DNA of 64,000 bases from Streptomyces paradoxus (GCF_014202475.1 NZ_JACHGV010000005.1:496001-560000); one strand, 5' to 3'; shown: positions 54,070 through 63,451, counted from the first letter of the stretch. The notes: generated by a model not told the origin, from the letters alone. Numbers and translations are program-made.

Positions 54070-55575
54070 TCAGCGGACGTCGCCCATCATGGCCTTGACC
54101 TTCTTGCGGTACATGTACACCGCGAAGCCGGCGACCACGGCCAGCGCCGCCTCCAGCGCCACGAAGCCCGTCCGGTCGAGGTTGATCCCGCCGACGGCCG
54201 GGTTGGACAGCAGCGCGGTGACGGAGTCGCCCGCGGTGACCGCGAGGAACCAGACGCCCATCATCTGCGAGGCGTACTTCGCCGGTGCCATCTTCGTCGT
54301 CACGGACAGGCCCACCGGCGACAGGGTCAGCTCACCGACGGTCTGCACGAAGTAGATCGCCACCAGCCACATCGCGGCCGCCTTGTGACCGCCCTCCGCG
54401 ATCGACAGCGGGGCGAGGAACAGGAAGAAGGACGCACCCACCAGCACCAGGCCGGAGGCGAACTTCACGATGGTGCTCGGCTCCTTGCCGCGCCGGTTCA
54501 GCCACAGCCACAGCCAGGCGAAGACGGGCGCCAGCGCCATGATCAGGACCGGGTTGACCGACTGGTACCAGGAGACCGGGAACTCCCAGCCGAAGACGGT
54601 GTTGTCGGCCTTCTTCTCGGCGAACAGCGACAGGGTCGAGCCGCCCTGGTCGTAGATCATCCAGAACACGGCGGCGGCGACGAAGAACCAGATGTAGGCC
54701 GACACCTTCGAGCGCTCGCCGGAGTCCAGGTCCTTGTCGCGCAGGATGCGGGTGATGACCAGGATCGGCACGATCAGGCCGAGCAGCGTCAGAGGGATGA
54801 GCGCCCAGTTCAGGGTGAAGTGGCCGGTGCCGCCCACCAGGCCGTAGAAGACCACGGCGACGGCCAGCCAGATCAGGCCCTTGCGCAGGGTGGACGCCTT
54901 CTCGGCGGGCGACAGCGGGGTCGGGACCTCGCTGCTCTTCGCGTCCAGGTGGCGGCTGCCGAGCAGGAACTGCACGAGGCCCAGCGCCATGCCGAGTGCG
55001 GCCAGCGCGAAGCCCAGGTGCCAGTCGACGCTCTCGCCGACGGTGCCGATGACCAGCGGCGCGATGAAGGCGCCGAGGTTGATGCCGATGTAGAAGACCG
55101 TGAAGCCACCGTCGCGGCGCGGGTCCTCCGGGCCGTCGTAGAGGTGGCCGACCATCGTGGAGATGTTGGCCTTCAGCAGACCGGAACCGATGGCGACCAG
55201 GCCCAGGCCGACGTAGAAGCTCGCGGCGGCGGGCAGCGCCAGGCACAGGTGGCCGAGCATGATGACCAGGCCCGCGACGGCGACCGTCTTGCGGGGGCCG
55301 AGCACCCGGTCGGCGAACCAGCCGCCGGGCAGGGTGAGCAGGTACACCAGCGACAGGTACACGGCGTAGATCGCCGTCGCTGTGCCCGCGCTCAGGTGCA
55401 GGCCACCCGGGGCCACCAGGTACAGCGGGAGCAGGGCCCTCATGCCGTAGTAGGAGAAGCGCTCCCACATCTCGGTCATGAACAGAGTGGCCAGTCCGCG
55501 GGGGTGGCCGAAGAAGGTCTTCTCGGAACCGGGGGTGCCCGGTCGGGCCGAGTCCTTCGTCAGGCTGGACGCCAT
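54070..55575 (-). CDS. Proton-dependent oligopeptide transporter (POT/PTR2)
   Basis: The 501-residue, about 14-helix transporter takes up di- and tripeptides with protons. Family motifs: the N-terminal EMWERFSYYGMRALLPLYL (ExxER region), GGWFADRVLGPRKTV, and the PTR signature FTVFYIGINLGAFIAPLVIG. C-terminal NPVLIMALAPVFAWLW and SPVGLSVTTKMAP also fit DtpT-like proteins. ATG 55575 follows AAGGA; the open frame to 55644 has no signal. Confidence 0.95.
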   Translation of the reverse strand: MASSLTKDSARPGTPGSEKTFFGHPRGLATLFMTEMWERFSYYGMRALLPLYLVAPGGLHLSAGTATAIYAVYLSLVYLLTLPGGWFADRVLGPRKTVAVAGLVIMLGHLCLALPAAASFYVGLGLVAIGSGLLKANISTMVGHLYDGPEDPRRDGGFTVFYIGINLGAFIAPLVIGTVGESVDWHLGFALAALGMALGLVQFLLGSRHLDAKSSEVPTPLSPAEKASTLRKGLIWLAVAVVFYGLVGGTGHFTLNWALIPLTLLGLIVPILVITRILRDKDLDSGERSKVSAYIWFFVAAAVFWMIYDQGGSTLSLFAEKKADNTVFGWEFPVSWYQSVNPVLIMALAPVFAWLWLWLNRRGKEPSTIVKFASGLVLVGASFFLFLAPLSIAEGGHKAAAMWLVAIYFVQTVGELTLSPVGLSVTTKMAPAKYASQMMGVWFLAVTAGDSVTALLSNPAVGGINLDRTGFVALEAALAVVAGFAVYMYRKKVKAMMGDVR

Positions 55576-56091
55576 GGTCGTTCCTTGCTGCTCGGGACGC
55601 GCCCCGCGGCAGCGGTGGTGCGCCCGGTGGGGGGCTGCCGGCACCGGTGCGTACGGCCGTCCGCCCGACGCCTGCGGGGGGTCCGCTCCGGGTCACGGAG
55701 CGGTGGGCGGTCGCCACCGGGATCCACGCCTCTACGCGCGTCGCCGCACATCGAGGCCCGGCCACAGGTCGTTTCTCTCGGGGGCCGGCGGGAACCGGCC
55801 CGCACACAAAAGAGACCTCCAGGGCACATGGCCTCCGAAGGTCGCCGTGGTGCTACAGGCGTCGATTCACCATACGGCAGGACACCGCCGCATATGGAAG
55901 GACTTGAGACACGGATCACAGGTGGAGGGGGAACTGCACACCACGTTTCCATGGTCTTTACCAGGATCGCACCCCAGAGGCAGAGGTTCGTGTGCCTACC
56001 CCGGCAACGTAAGAAGCGGGTATGCCTACGGTAAGAATCAAGGCTTCCGGTCACACCCCAGCTCAGGGCGTCGCAGGTCTACCATCACCTC
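55576..56091. other. 516-bp divergent intergenic region
   Basis: Upstream of both the peptide transporter and the two-component genes. It contains the near-repeat TGCCTACC/TGCCTACGGTAAGAA around 55992-56036 and a TACCAT box (56080-56085) before the response regulator. I see no convincing gene, despite open frames on both strands. Confidence 0.6.
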
Positions 56092-56769
56092 ATGACCCGT
56101 GTACTGCTCGCCGAGGACGATGCGTCCATCTCGGAGCCGCTGGCCCGCGCTCTGCGCCGGGAGGGCTACGAGGTCGAGGTCCGCGAGGACGGACCCACCG
56201 CTCTCGACGCCGGACTGCAGGGGGGCATCGACCTGGTCGTGCTCGACCTCGGCCTGCCCGGCATGGACGGTCTGGAGGTGGCCCGCCGCCTGCGGGGCGA
56301 AGGCCACGCCATCCCGATCCTCATCCTCACCGCGCGGGCCGACGAGGTGGACACCGTCGTCGGTCTCGACGCGGGCGCCGACGACTACGTCACCAAGCCG
56401 TTCCGGCTCGCCGAGCTGCTCGCCCGCGTGCGGGCCCTGCTCCGGCGCGGCGCCAGCGAACCGCAGCAGCCGCCCGCCACCCACGGCGTGCGCATCGACG
56501 TCGAGTCCCACCGCGCCTGGATGGGCGAGGAGGAGCTCCAGCTCACCGCGAAGGAGTTCGACCTGCTGCGGGTGCTGGTGCGCGACGCGGGCCGGGTCGT
56601 CACTCGCGACCAGCTGATGCGCGAGGTCTGGGACACGACCTGGTGGTCGTCGACCAAGACCCTCGACATGCACATCTCCTGGCTGCGCAAGAAGCTCGGC
56701 GACGACGCGGCCAACCCGCGCTACATCGCCACCGTGCGCGGTGTGGGTTTCCGCTTCGAGAAGAGCTGA
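56092..56769 (+). CDS. OmpR/PhoB-family response regulator
   Basis: The 225-residue regulator has receiver residues AEDD (9-10 acidic pair), phospho-acceptor Asp52 (VVLDLGLPGMDG), Thr80 and Lys102 (VTKPF), and a C-terminal winged helix (ELQLTAKEFDLLRVLVRDAGRVVTR, TLDMHISWLRKKLGD, YIATVRGVGFRFEKS). TACCAT lies 6 nt before the ATG, so the operon mRNA is likely leaderless. Partner kinase is 36 bp downstream. Signal and regulon are unknown. Confidence 0.94.
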   Translation: MTRVLLAEDDASISEPLARALRREGYEVEVREDGPTALDAGLQGGIDLVVLDLGLPGMDGLEVARRLRGEGHAIPILILTARADEVDTVVGLDAGADDYVTKPFRLAELLARVRALLRRGASEPQQPPATHGVRIDVESHRAWMGEEELQLTAKEFDLLRVLVRDAGRVVTRDQLMREVWDTTWWSSTKTLDMHISWLRKKLGDDAANPRYIATVRGVGFRFEKS

Positions 56770-56805
56770 GCCGTGAGGCAGGCACGGGCGATCGGGTAAC
56801 AGGAC

Positions 56806-58077
56806 ATGCGCCGCCGACTGATCCAGTCCACGCTCGCCGTGGTGCTGGTCGTGATCGCCGTCTTCGGCGTCTCGCTCGTCATCGTCGAGACCCGGACGAT
56901 CAGCAACAGCGCCCAGGAGCGGGTGGAGTCCGAGGCGGTGCGGCTGGCCAGCATCGTCGACAGCCGGCTCTTCGGGGCGCAGCAGGTCGACGCGGAGGTG
57001 CTGCGCGACCAGGTCACCCAGGACCACTACTACGCGGTGATCCGCCTCCCCGGCGAGGCGCCGATCGAGGTCGGCACGAAGCCCGCCGGGGACGTCATCA
57101 GCGCGACCGCCCCCGGTGAGGAGGGCGAGACGGTCACCGTCCAGGAGCCGCGCTCCTCGGTGACCCGGGAGGTCGGCCGGACGCTGCTGATCATCGCGCT
57201 GGTCGCGCTGCTGGCTGTGATCGCCGCGGTGCTGCTGGCGGTCCGCCAGGCGAACCGGCTGGCGTCGCCGCTGACCGACCTCGCGGAGACCGCAGAGCGG
57301 CTCGGCTCGGGTGATCCGCGCCCCCGGCACAAGCGGTACGGGGTGCCCGAGCTGGACCGGGTGGCCGACGTGCTGGACGGCTCCGCCGAGCGCATCGCCC
57401 GCATGCTGACCGCCGAACGCCGGCTGGCCGCGGACGCCTCCCACCAGCTGCGCACCCCGCTCACGGCGCTGTCGATGCGGCTGGAGGAGATCACCCTCAC
57501 CGACGACCCGGACACCGTGAAGGAGGAGGCGACGATCGCGCTGACGCAGGTCGAGCGGCTGACGGACGTCGTGGAGCGGCTGCTGACGAACTCCCGCGAC
57601 CCGCGCACCGGCTCCGCGGTCTCCTTCGATCTCGACGAGGTCATCCAGCAGCAGCTCGCCGAGTGGCGCCCGGCGTACCGCAGCGCGGGTCGGGCGATCG
57701 TCAGCTCCGGCAAGCGGCATCTGCGCGCGGTGGGCACGCCCGGCGCGGTCGCGCAGGTTCTGGCCGCGCTGATCGAGAACTCCCTCATGCACGGCGGCGG
57801 CACGGTCGCCCTGCGCACCCGCGTCACCGGCAACCAGGCGGTCATCGAGGTCACGGACGAGGGCCCCGGCGTCCCCGCCGACCTCGGCGCCCGCATCTTC
57901 GAACGGACGATCAGCGGCCGCAACTCCACCGGCATCGGCCTGGCGGTGGCCCGTGACCTGGCGGAGGCCGACGGCGGCCGCCTGGAGATGCTCCAGACCA
58001 AGCCCCCGGTCTTCGGCCTGTTCCTGTCCCGCACGGCACTGCCCAAGCCCCAGGACGAGGAGCCGATGGTCCGCTAG
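56806..58077 (+). CDS. Sensor histidine kinase
   Basis: The 423-residue membrane kinase has helix 1 (LIQSTLAVVLVVIAVFGVSLVIV), an extracytoplasmic sensor of about 95 residues, helix 2 (TLLIIALVALLAVIAAVLLAV), HAMP (RQANRLASPLTDLAETAERLG), a dimerisation domain with His213 (ASHQLRTPLTAL), and HATPase boxes ENSLMHGGGTV, DEGPGVP and STGIGLAVARDLAEADGG. Signal unknown. The end is 4 bp from the convergent GtrA gene. Confidence 0.94.
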   Translation: MRRRLIQSTLAVVLVVIAVFGVSLVIVETRTISNSAQERVESEAVRLASIVDSRLFGAQQVDAEVLRDQVTQDHYYAVIRLPGEAPIEVGTKPAGDVISATAPGEEGETVTVQEPRSSVTREVGRTLLIIALVALLAVIAAVLLAVRQANRLASPLTDLAETAERLGSGDPRPRHKRYGVPELDRVADVLDGSAERIARMLTAERRLAADASHQLRTPLTALSMRLEEITLTDDPDTVKEEATIALTQVERLTDVVERLLTNSRDPRTGSAVSFDLDEVIQQQLAEWRPAYRSAGRAIVSSGKRHLRAVGTPGAVAQVLAALIENSLMHGGGTVALRTRVTGNQAVIEVTDEGPGVPADLGARIFERTISGRNSTGIGLAVARDLAEADGGRLEMLQTKPPVFGLFLSRTALPKPQDEEPMVR

Positions 58078-58081
58078 GGGG

Positions 58082-58597
58082 CTACGGGACCTGCTGCTTC
58101 GTCTTCCGGGGGCCGGCCGCGTCGTTCTGCGGGACCCGGGCAGCCGGGCCCGTCGCCGCCGGTGTCTCCCGGGCGGGGAGCGCGCGAAAGACCCACGAGC
58201 GGTAGGACCAGAAGCGGAACAGGGTCGCGACGCCGATGCCGAGGAACTTGAAGACGTTGTTCTGGAGCGGGGTGTTCCAGCCGAAGCCGTACGTGGCCGC
58301 GTACAGGACGCCGTTCTCGATGACCAGGCCGATCGCGCTGAACAGCAGGAACAGGGTCATCTCACGGGTACGGCGGCTCTTGTCGCGGTCGCGGTACGTG
58401 AAGTAACGGAAGCCCACGTAGTTGAAGACGATCGCGACGACGGTCGCGATGACACTGGCGCGCACCACCTGGAGGTCGGTGGTGTGCCGCACCAGGTTGA
58501 AGACGACGAGGTTGACCAGCACCCCGGCACCGCCCACCGCGCCGAATTTGGCGACTTCGTGAACGAGCCGCCGGAGCCGAGAGGCACCATGTCCCAT
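58082..58597 (-). CDS. GtrA-family membrane protein
   Basis: The 171-residue product has four helices: KFGAVGGAGVLVNLVVFNLV, ASVIATVVAIVFNYVGFRYF, TLFLLFSAIGLVIENGVLY and VFKFLGIGVATLFRFWSYRSWVF, with the family motif NYVGFRYFTYRDR. GtrA proteins help move or use undecaprenyl-linked sugars for cell-envelope glycans. No glycosyltransferase is adjacent. The Shine-Dalgarno is weak. Confidence 0.9.
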   Translation of the reverse strand: MGHGASRLRRLVHEVAKFGAVGGAGVLVNLVVFNLVRHTTDLQVVRASVIATVVAIVFNYVGFRYFTYRDRDKSRRTREMTLFLLFSAIGLVIENGVLYAATYGFGWNTPLQNNVFKFLGIGVATLFRFWSYRSWVFRALPARETPAATGPAARVPQNDAAGPRKTKQQVP

Positions 58598-58760
58598 GGC
58601 CGTGCAGGCCCCCGTCCGTGTGTCGGCGTCAACCCAGCCATGCTAACCACCCTCCCGCGCGATCTTCCTGTGGATGCCGGGGCACGGCCGGAGATGGTCC
58701 GGGCGGCCCCGGGGAGGGACGGGAAACCGGCCACTCCGGCTCGGCCATTACCCTGGGGGA

Positions 58761-59900
58761 GTGACGTTCCCGGTAGTCGGCATGGTCGGCGGTGGCCAGC
58801 TCGCTCGTATGACACACGAGGCGGGCATCCCGCTGGGCATCAGGTTCAAGCTCCTCAGTGACACCCCGCAGGACTCCGCTGCGCAGGTCGTGAGCGATGT
58901 CGTCATCGGCGACTATCGCGACCTCGACACGCTGCGCGAGTTCGCCCGTGGGTGCGATGTGATCACCTTCGATCACGAACACGTGCCCACCGAGCACCTC
59001 AGGGCTCTGGAGGCGGACGGCATCCCCGTGCGCCCCGGCCCCGACGCGCTCGTGCACGCCCAGGACAAGGGGGTGATGCGCGCGAAGCTCGACGCGATCG
59101 GCGTTCCCTGCCCCCGGCACCGGATCGTCTCCGATCCGCAGGACGTGGCCGCGTTCGCGGCCGAGGGCGACGGATTCCCGGTCGTCCTCAAGACCGTCCG
59201 CGGTGGCTACGACGGCAAGGGCGTGTGGGTCGTCGACTCCGTCGAGGAGGCAGCCGACCCGTTCAAGGCCGGAGTCCCGGTGCTCGCCGAGGAGAAGGTC
59301 GACTTCCTCCGCGAGCTCGCCGCCAACGTCGTCCGCTCCCCGCACGGCCAGGCCGTCGCCTACCCGGTGGTCGAGTCCCGCCAGGTCAACGGGGTCTGCG
59401 ACACGGTCATCGCCCCGGCCCCCGGCCTCGACGAGGGCCTCGCGGTCCGGGCCTCGGAGATGGCCCTGAACATCGCCAAGGAGCTCGACGTCGTCGGGCA
59501 CCTCGCCGTCGAGCTGTTCCAGACCCGCGACGGCCGGATCCTCGTCAACGAGCTCGCGATGCGCCCGCACAACTCCGGCCACTGGTCGATGGACGGCGCC
59601 GTCACCAGCCAGTTCGCCAACCACGTCCGCGCGGTCCTCGACCTGCCCCTCGGCGACCCGCGCCCGCGCGCCGGGTGGACGGTCATGGTCAACGTCCTCG
59701 GCGGCGACTACCCCGACATGTACTCCGCGTACCTGCACTGCATGGCCCGCGACCCCCAGCTCAAGATCCACATGTACGGCAAGGACGTGAAGCCCGGCCG
59801 CAAGGTCGGTCACGTCAACACCTACGGCGACGACCTGGACGACGTGCTGGAGCGCGCCCGTCACGCAGCCGGCTACCTGAGAGGCACCATCACCGAATGA
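58761..59900 (+). CDS. purK: N5-carboxyaminoimidazole ribonucleotide synthase
   Basis: PurK carboxylates AIR with bicarbonate and ATP in purine synthesis. The 379-residue ATP-grasp enzyme has VGMVGGGQLARMTHEAG, the FDHEHVPTEHLRAL loop, VLKTVRGGYDGKGVWVV, AEEKVDFLRELAANVVR and LVNELAMRPHNSGHWSMDGA. The GTG start is likely leaderless: TACCCT at 58749-58754 lies 6 nt upstream. Its stop overlaps purE (ATGA). Confidence 0.96.
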   Translation: MTFPVVGMVGGGQLARMTHEAGIPLGIRFKLLSDTPQDSAAQVVSDVVIGDYRDLDTLREFARGCDVITFDHEHVPTEHLRALEADGIPVRPGPDALVHAQDKGVMRAKLDAIGVPCPRHRIVSDPQDVAAFAAEGDGFPVVLKTVRGGYDGKGVWVVDSVEEAADPFKAGVPVLAEEKVDFLRELAANVVRSPHGQAVAYPVVESRQVNGVCDTVIAPAPGLDEGLAVRASEMALNIAKELDVVGHLAVELFQTRDGRILVNELAMRPHNSGHWSMDGAVTSQFANHVRAVLDLPLGDPRPRAGWTVMVNVLGGDYPDMYSAYLHCMARDPQLKIHMYGKDVKPGRKVGHVNTYGDDLDDVLERARHAAGYLRGTITE

Positions 59901-60424
59901 GCCCTGTTGTTGGCATCGTCATGGGGTCGGACTCCGACTGGCCCGTCATGGAGGCCGCCGCCAAGGCCCTCGACGAGTTCGAGATCGCCTACGAGGTCGA
60001 CGTCGTCTCCGCGCACCGCATGCCGCGCGAGATGGTCGCCTACGGCGAGCAGGCCGACGCCCGCGGGCTCAAGGTGATCATCGCCGGGGCGGGCGGCGCC
60101 GCCCACCTGCCCGGCATGCTCGCCTCCGTGACCCCGCTGCCGGTCATCGGCGTGCCCGTGCCGCTGAAGTACCTCGACGGCATGGACAGCCTCCTGTCCA
60201 TCGTGCAGATGCCGGCCGGTGTCCCCGTCGCCACGGTCTCCGTCGCCGGGGCCCGCAACGCCGGTCTGCTCGCGGCCCGCATCCTCGCCGCGCACGACGA
60301 GGAACTGCGCGGCCGCATGCGCGAGTTCCAGCAGGAGCTCAACGACCAGGCCACCGAGAAGGGCAAGCGCCTGCGCTCCAAGGTCGAGGGCGCGGGCGGG
60401 TTCGGCTTCGGCGCCGGGAAGTGA
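59897..60424 (+). CDS. purE: N5-carboxyaminoimidazole ribonucleotide mutase
   Basis: PurE moves the carboxylate of the PurK product to C4, making CAIR. The 175-residue class I enzyme has VGIVMGSDSDWPVM, VVSAHRMPREM, IAGAGGAAHLPGMLAS and GMDSLLSIVQMPAGVPVATVSV, which form the active site. It overlaps purK by 4 nt and the dipeptidase gene by 4 nt, so all three are co-translated. The C-terminal extension is charged. Confidence 0.97.
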   Translation: MSPVVGIVMGSDSDWPVMEAAAKALDEFEIAYEVDVVSAHRMPREMVAYGEQADARGLKVIIAGAGGAAHLPGMLASVTPLPVIGVPVPLKYLDGMDSLLSIVQMPAGVPVATVSVAGARNAGLLAARILAAHDEELRGRMREFQQELNDQATEKGKRLRSKVEGAGGFGFGAGK

Positions 60425-61617
60425 CGACGGTGACCTCCCTGGAGGCGGCCCGGGAACTCCTGAGCGAGTTCCCGGTCGTCGACGGCCACAACGACCTGCC
60501 CTGGGCGCTGCGCTCGCAGGTCCGCTACGACCTCGACGCGCGGGACATCGCCGCCGACCAGAGCGCCCACCTGCACACCGACATCCCCCGGCTGCGCGCG
60601 GGCGGGGTCGGCGCGCAGTACTGGTCGGTGTACGTCCGCACGGACTCGCCCGACCCGGTCGCCGCCACGCTCGAACAGATCGACTGCGTACGGCAGTTGC
60701 TGGCGCGTCACCCCGGGGACCTGCACCCGGCGCTCACCGCCGCCGACATGGAGGCCGCGCGCGGGGAGGGCCGCATCGCCTCGCTCATGGGGGCGGAGGG
60801 CGGCCACTCCATCGCCAACTCCCTGGGCACCCTGCGCGGTCTGTACGGCCTCGGCGTGCGGTACATGACCCTCACCCACAACGACAACGTGGACTGGGCG
60901 GACTCCGCGACCGACGAGCCGAAGGCCGGCGGCCTCACCGCGTTCGGCCGCGAGGTCGTCCGGGAGATGAACCGGCTCGGCATGCTCGTCGACCTCTCGC
61001 ACGTGGCCGCGACGACCATGCGGGACGCGCTCGACGCGAGCTCGGCCCCGGTGATCTTCTCCCACTCCTCCGCACGGGCCGTGTGCGACCACCCGCGCAA
61101 CGTCCCGGACGACGTCCTGGAACGGCTGCCCGCCAACGGCGGCGTCGCGATGGTGACGTTCGTGCCGAAGTTCGTGCTCCAGGCGGCGGTCGACTGGACG
61201 GCCGCGGCCGACGAGAACATGCGCGCCCACGGCTTCCACCCCCTCGACACGACCGCGGAGGCCATGAAGGTCCACCGCGCCTTCGAGGAGCGGCGGCCGC
61301 GCCCGCTCGCGACGGTGGCGACGGTCGCCGACCACCTGGACCACATGCGCGAGGCGGCCGGCATCGACCACGTCGGCATCGGCGGCGACTACGACGGCAC
61401 GGCCTTCACCCCCGAGGGCCTCGCGGACGTCTCCGGCTACCCGAACCTCCTCGCGGAACTGCTCGACCGCGGCTGGTCCAAGGCCGATCTGGCCAAGCTG
61501 ACCTGGAAGAACGCGGTCCGGGTCCTGGACGCGGCACAGGACGTGGCCCGGGGGCTTCAGGCGACGCGGCCGCCGTCCAACGCCACGATCGAGTCGCTGG
61601 ACGCACCCGCCGGCTGA
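60421..61617 (+). CDS. Membrane-dipeptidase family (M19) metallopeptidase
   Basis: The 398-residue binuclear-zinc dipeptidase corresponds to S. coelicolor Sco3058, a structurally studied relative of human renal dipeptidase (from memory). All metal and catalytic residues are present: His23 and Asp25 (VDGHNDLPW), bridging Glu126 (MGAEGGHS), His194 (DLSHVA), His215 (FSHSSAR) and Asp323 (GGDYDG). It cleaves L-Xaa-L/D-Xaa dipeptides. No signal peptide, so cytoplasmic. The GTG start overlaps the purE stop. Confidence 0.96.
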   Translation: MTTVTSLEAARELLSEFPVVDGHNDLPWALRSQVRYDLDARDIAADQSAHLHTDIPRLRAGGVGAQYWSVYVRTDSPDPVAATLEQIDCVRQLLARHPGDLHPALTAADMEAARGEGRIASLMGAEGGHSIANSLGTLRGLYGLGVRYMTLTHNDNVDWADSATDEPKAGGLTAFGREVVREMNRLGMLVDLSHVAATTMRDALDASSAPVIFSHSSARAVCDHPRNVPDDVLERLPANGGVAMVTFVPKFVLQAAVDWTAAADENMRAHGFHPLDTTAEAMKVHRAFEERRPRPLATVATVADHLDHMREAAGIDHVGIGGDYDGTAFTPEGLADVSGYPNLLAELLDRGWSKADLAKLTWKNAVRVLDAAQDVARGLQATRPPSNATIESLDAPAG

Positions 61618-61865
61618 TCGTCGAGGGCGGGGTAGTCGGTGTAGCCGGCCGCCCCGCCCACGTACATGAAATACCGGTCGCGCGGCTCGTTGAGCGGCGC
61701 TCCGAGCCGTAGCCGGGTCACCAGGTCGGGGTTGGCCAGGAAGGGCCTGCCCAGGGCGATCAGGACACCCTGGACGAGGTCATCGAGGCGGTCCGGCTGC
61801 CCTGAGAGCACCTGCGCGCCCGGCCGGATCCGTACTCCGAACGCCCCGCCCACCAGGAACCGCAT
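61613..61865 (-). pseudogene. C-terminal remnant of an Old Yellow Enzyme-type alkene reductase
   Basis: On the minus strand the translation reads ALGRPFLANPDLVTRLRLGA, PLNEPRDRYFMYVGGAAGYT and DYPALDDQ, the hallmark C-terminus of OYE/NemA flavin reductases. About 280 upstream residues (FMN site, catalytic Tyr) are absent, and the preceding sequence is a non-homologous or deleted junction. It sits between the two dipeptidase genes, opposite in strand, so is a decayed gene. Confidence 0.65.
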
Positions 61866-61917
61866 CCCGCTCCGTGTGACGGTGACCGTACCTCACGAAC
61901 GACCGTACGGAGCCGCC

Positions 61918-63048
61918 ATGGCAGACCTCCAGGACGACCTGCGCCCCACCGCCGCGGCCGACTTCGACGAGCCGGCCGCGCTGTTCCCCGACGAGGGCAT
62001 CGTCACGGCGGAGTTCTACGAGCCCGTCTCCGACCCGGACGGCGCGCCCATGACCCGGGCCCGTGCCATCCTCGCCGCGCACCCCGTCGCCGACGGCTAC
62101 AACGGACTGCCCTGGGCGCTCAAGCGTCTGCCCTGGTACGACTTGGAGGAGGGCGAGAGCACCGTCGACACGGATGTGCCCCGGCTGCGCAGCGGCCATG
62201 TGGGTGCCCTGTTCTGGTCGCTGCGCCTGCCCGAGGGCCTCGACGGCGACCGGGCCGTCGGCGCCACCCTGGAGCAGCTGGACCTGGCCAAGACCGTCGT
62301 CCGGAGCTGCGAGGAGGGCCTGCGGCCGGCCTGCACGGCCGGGCAGGTCGCGGACGCCCGCAACCGCGGCCGCGTCGCCGTGCTCCTCGGCCCCGCCGGG
62401 GCCCCCGCCCTCGGTGACTCGCTCGGCATCCTGCGCCAGCTGCACCTGCTCGGCCTGCGCGTCCTCACGCTGACCGGGGTGTCCTGGGCCGGCGACGCGG
62501 GGCTGACCCGGTTCGGCGAGGAGGTCGTGCGCGAGATGAACCGCCTCGGCGTGATCGCCGACCTCTCCGGTGCCTCCGCCCCGACCGTCCGCCGCGTCCT
62601 GAGCCTGTCCCGGGCGCCCGTGCTGTTCAGCCGCTCCGCCGCCCGCACTCTGCGCCCCCATCCGGCGAACCTCCCCGACGACCTGCTGGCGGAGCTGGGC
62701 GCGGCCAAGGGGCTGTGCCTGGTGCCGCTCACCGCCGAGCAGACCGGTCCCACCGTCCGCGACGTCGCCGACCATCTCGACCACATCCGCGCCGTGGCGG
62801 GGGCGCACTGCGTCGGGCTGTCCGGCACCTACGACTCCGGCGCCGCCCACCCGCAGGAGCTCGGCGACACCTCCTGCTACCCGCGGCTGATCGCCGAGCT
62901 GCTGCGACGCGGCTGGGACGAAGCCGACGTGGCCCTGCTGACCTGGAACAACGTCCAGCGCGTGCTGCGCGGCGCCGACTTCACGGCCCGGGCCGCACAG
63001 CAGCGCCGCGAAGCGTCGACGGCGACGATCTCGGAGCTGGACACCTAG
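61918..63048 (+). CDS. Dipeptidase-fold protein lacking all metal ligands (pseudoenzyme)
   Basis: The 376-residue protein aligns along its length with the dipeptidase at 60421 (PWALK, DVPRLRSGHVGALFWSLRL, FGEEVVREMNRLGVIADLS, DVADHLDHIRAVAG, YPRLIAELLRRGWDEADVALLTWNNVQRVL). Every metal or catalytic position differs: Tyr61 and Gly63 for His/Asp, Ala160 for Glu, Gly218 and Arg239 for the two His, Thr304 for Asp. A 45-residue segment near residue 270 is also missing. It adds an acidic 45-residue N-terminus. GGAG precedes the ATG. Catalysis is not expected; role unknown. Confidence 0.88.
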   Translation: MADLQDDLRPTAAADFDEPAALFPDEGIVTAEFYEPVSDPDGAPMTRARAILAAHPVADGYNGLPWALKRLPWYDLEEGESTVDTDVPRLRSGHVGALFWSLRLPEGLDGDRAVGATLEQLDLAKTVVRSCEEGLRPACTAGQVADARNRGRVAVLLGPAGAPALGDSLGILRQLHLLGLRVLTLTGVSWAGDAGLTRFGEEVVREMNRLGVIADLSGASAPTVRRVLSLSRAPVLFSRSAARTLRPHPANLPDDLLAELGAAKGLCLVPLTAEQTGPTVRDVADHLDHIRAVAGAHCVGLSGTYDSGAAHPQELGDTSCYPRLIAELLRRGWDEADVALLTWNNVQRVLRGADFTARAAQQRREASTATISELDT

Positions 63049-63058
63049 GGGCTTCTGA

Positions 63059-63451
63059 TCAGCCGGACTCGATCCGGCACAGGCAGAACGGGTGTCCCGC
63101 CGGGTCGGCGTAGACGCGGAAGTCCTTCTTCACGTCGTCCTCCTTGTCCAGCACCCGTGCGCCCAGCGCCAGCACCCGCTCCTCGGCCGCGTCGATCTCG
63201 TCCCAGGTCGACCCGGCGTCGAAGTCCAGGTGGAACTGCTGGGAGTTGCGGTCCTCCCGCGGCCACTCCGGCGGGGTGTGGCCGGGGGAACGCTGGAAGG
63301 CCAGCCGGGGCCCGCCGGGGACGCGGAGCACCACCCAGTCGGGGTCGGCGTCCTCCGGCGTGCCGCCGCCGACCCGCGCGTAGAAGCGGGCCAGCTCGCG
63401 GGGGTCGGGGCAGTCGACTACGACGGAACGGAAACGTGCCACGGCGGACAT
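63059..63451 (-). CDS. VOC (glyoxalase/bleomycin-resistance) family protein 1
   Basis: The 130-residue single VOC-fold domain begins RFRSVVVDCPDPRELARFYARVGG and has PRLAFQRSPGHTPPEWPRED, QQFHLDFDAG and the end DFRVYADPAGHPFCLC. Metal-binding candidates are His in QQFHLDF and acidic residues near the C-terminus. Function unknown; relatives are glyoxalase-like dioxygenases or drug-binding proteins. GGAGG lies before ATG 63451. It is tandem with the next gene, about half identical by eye. Confidence 0.9.
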   Translation of the reverse strand: MSAVARFRSVVVDCPDPRELARFYARVGGGTPEDADPDWVVLRVPGGPRLAFQRSPGHTPPEWPREDRNSQQFHLDFDAGSTWDEIDAAEERVLALGARVLDKEDDVKKDFRVYADPAGHPFCLCRIESG

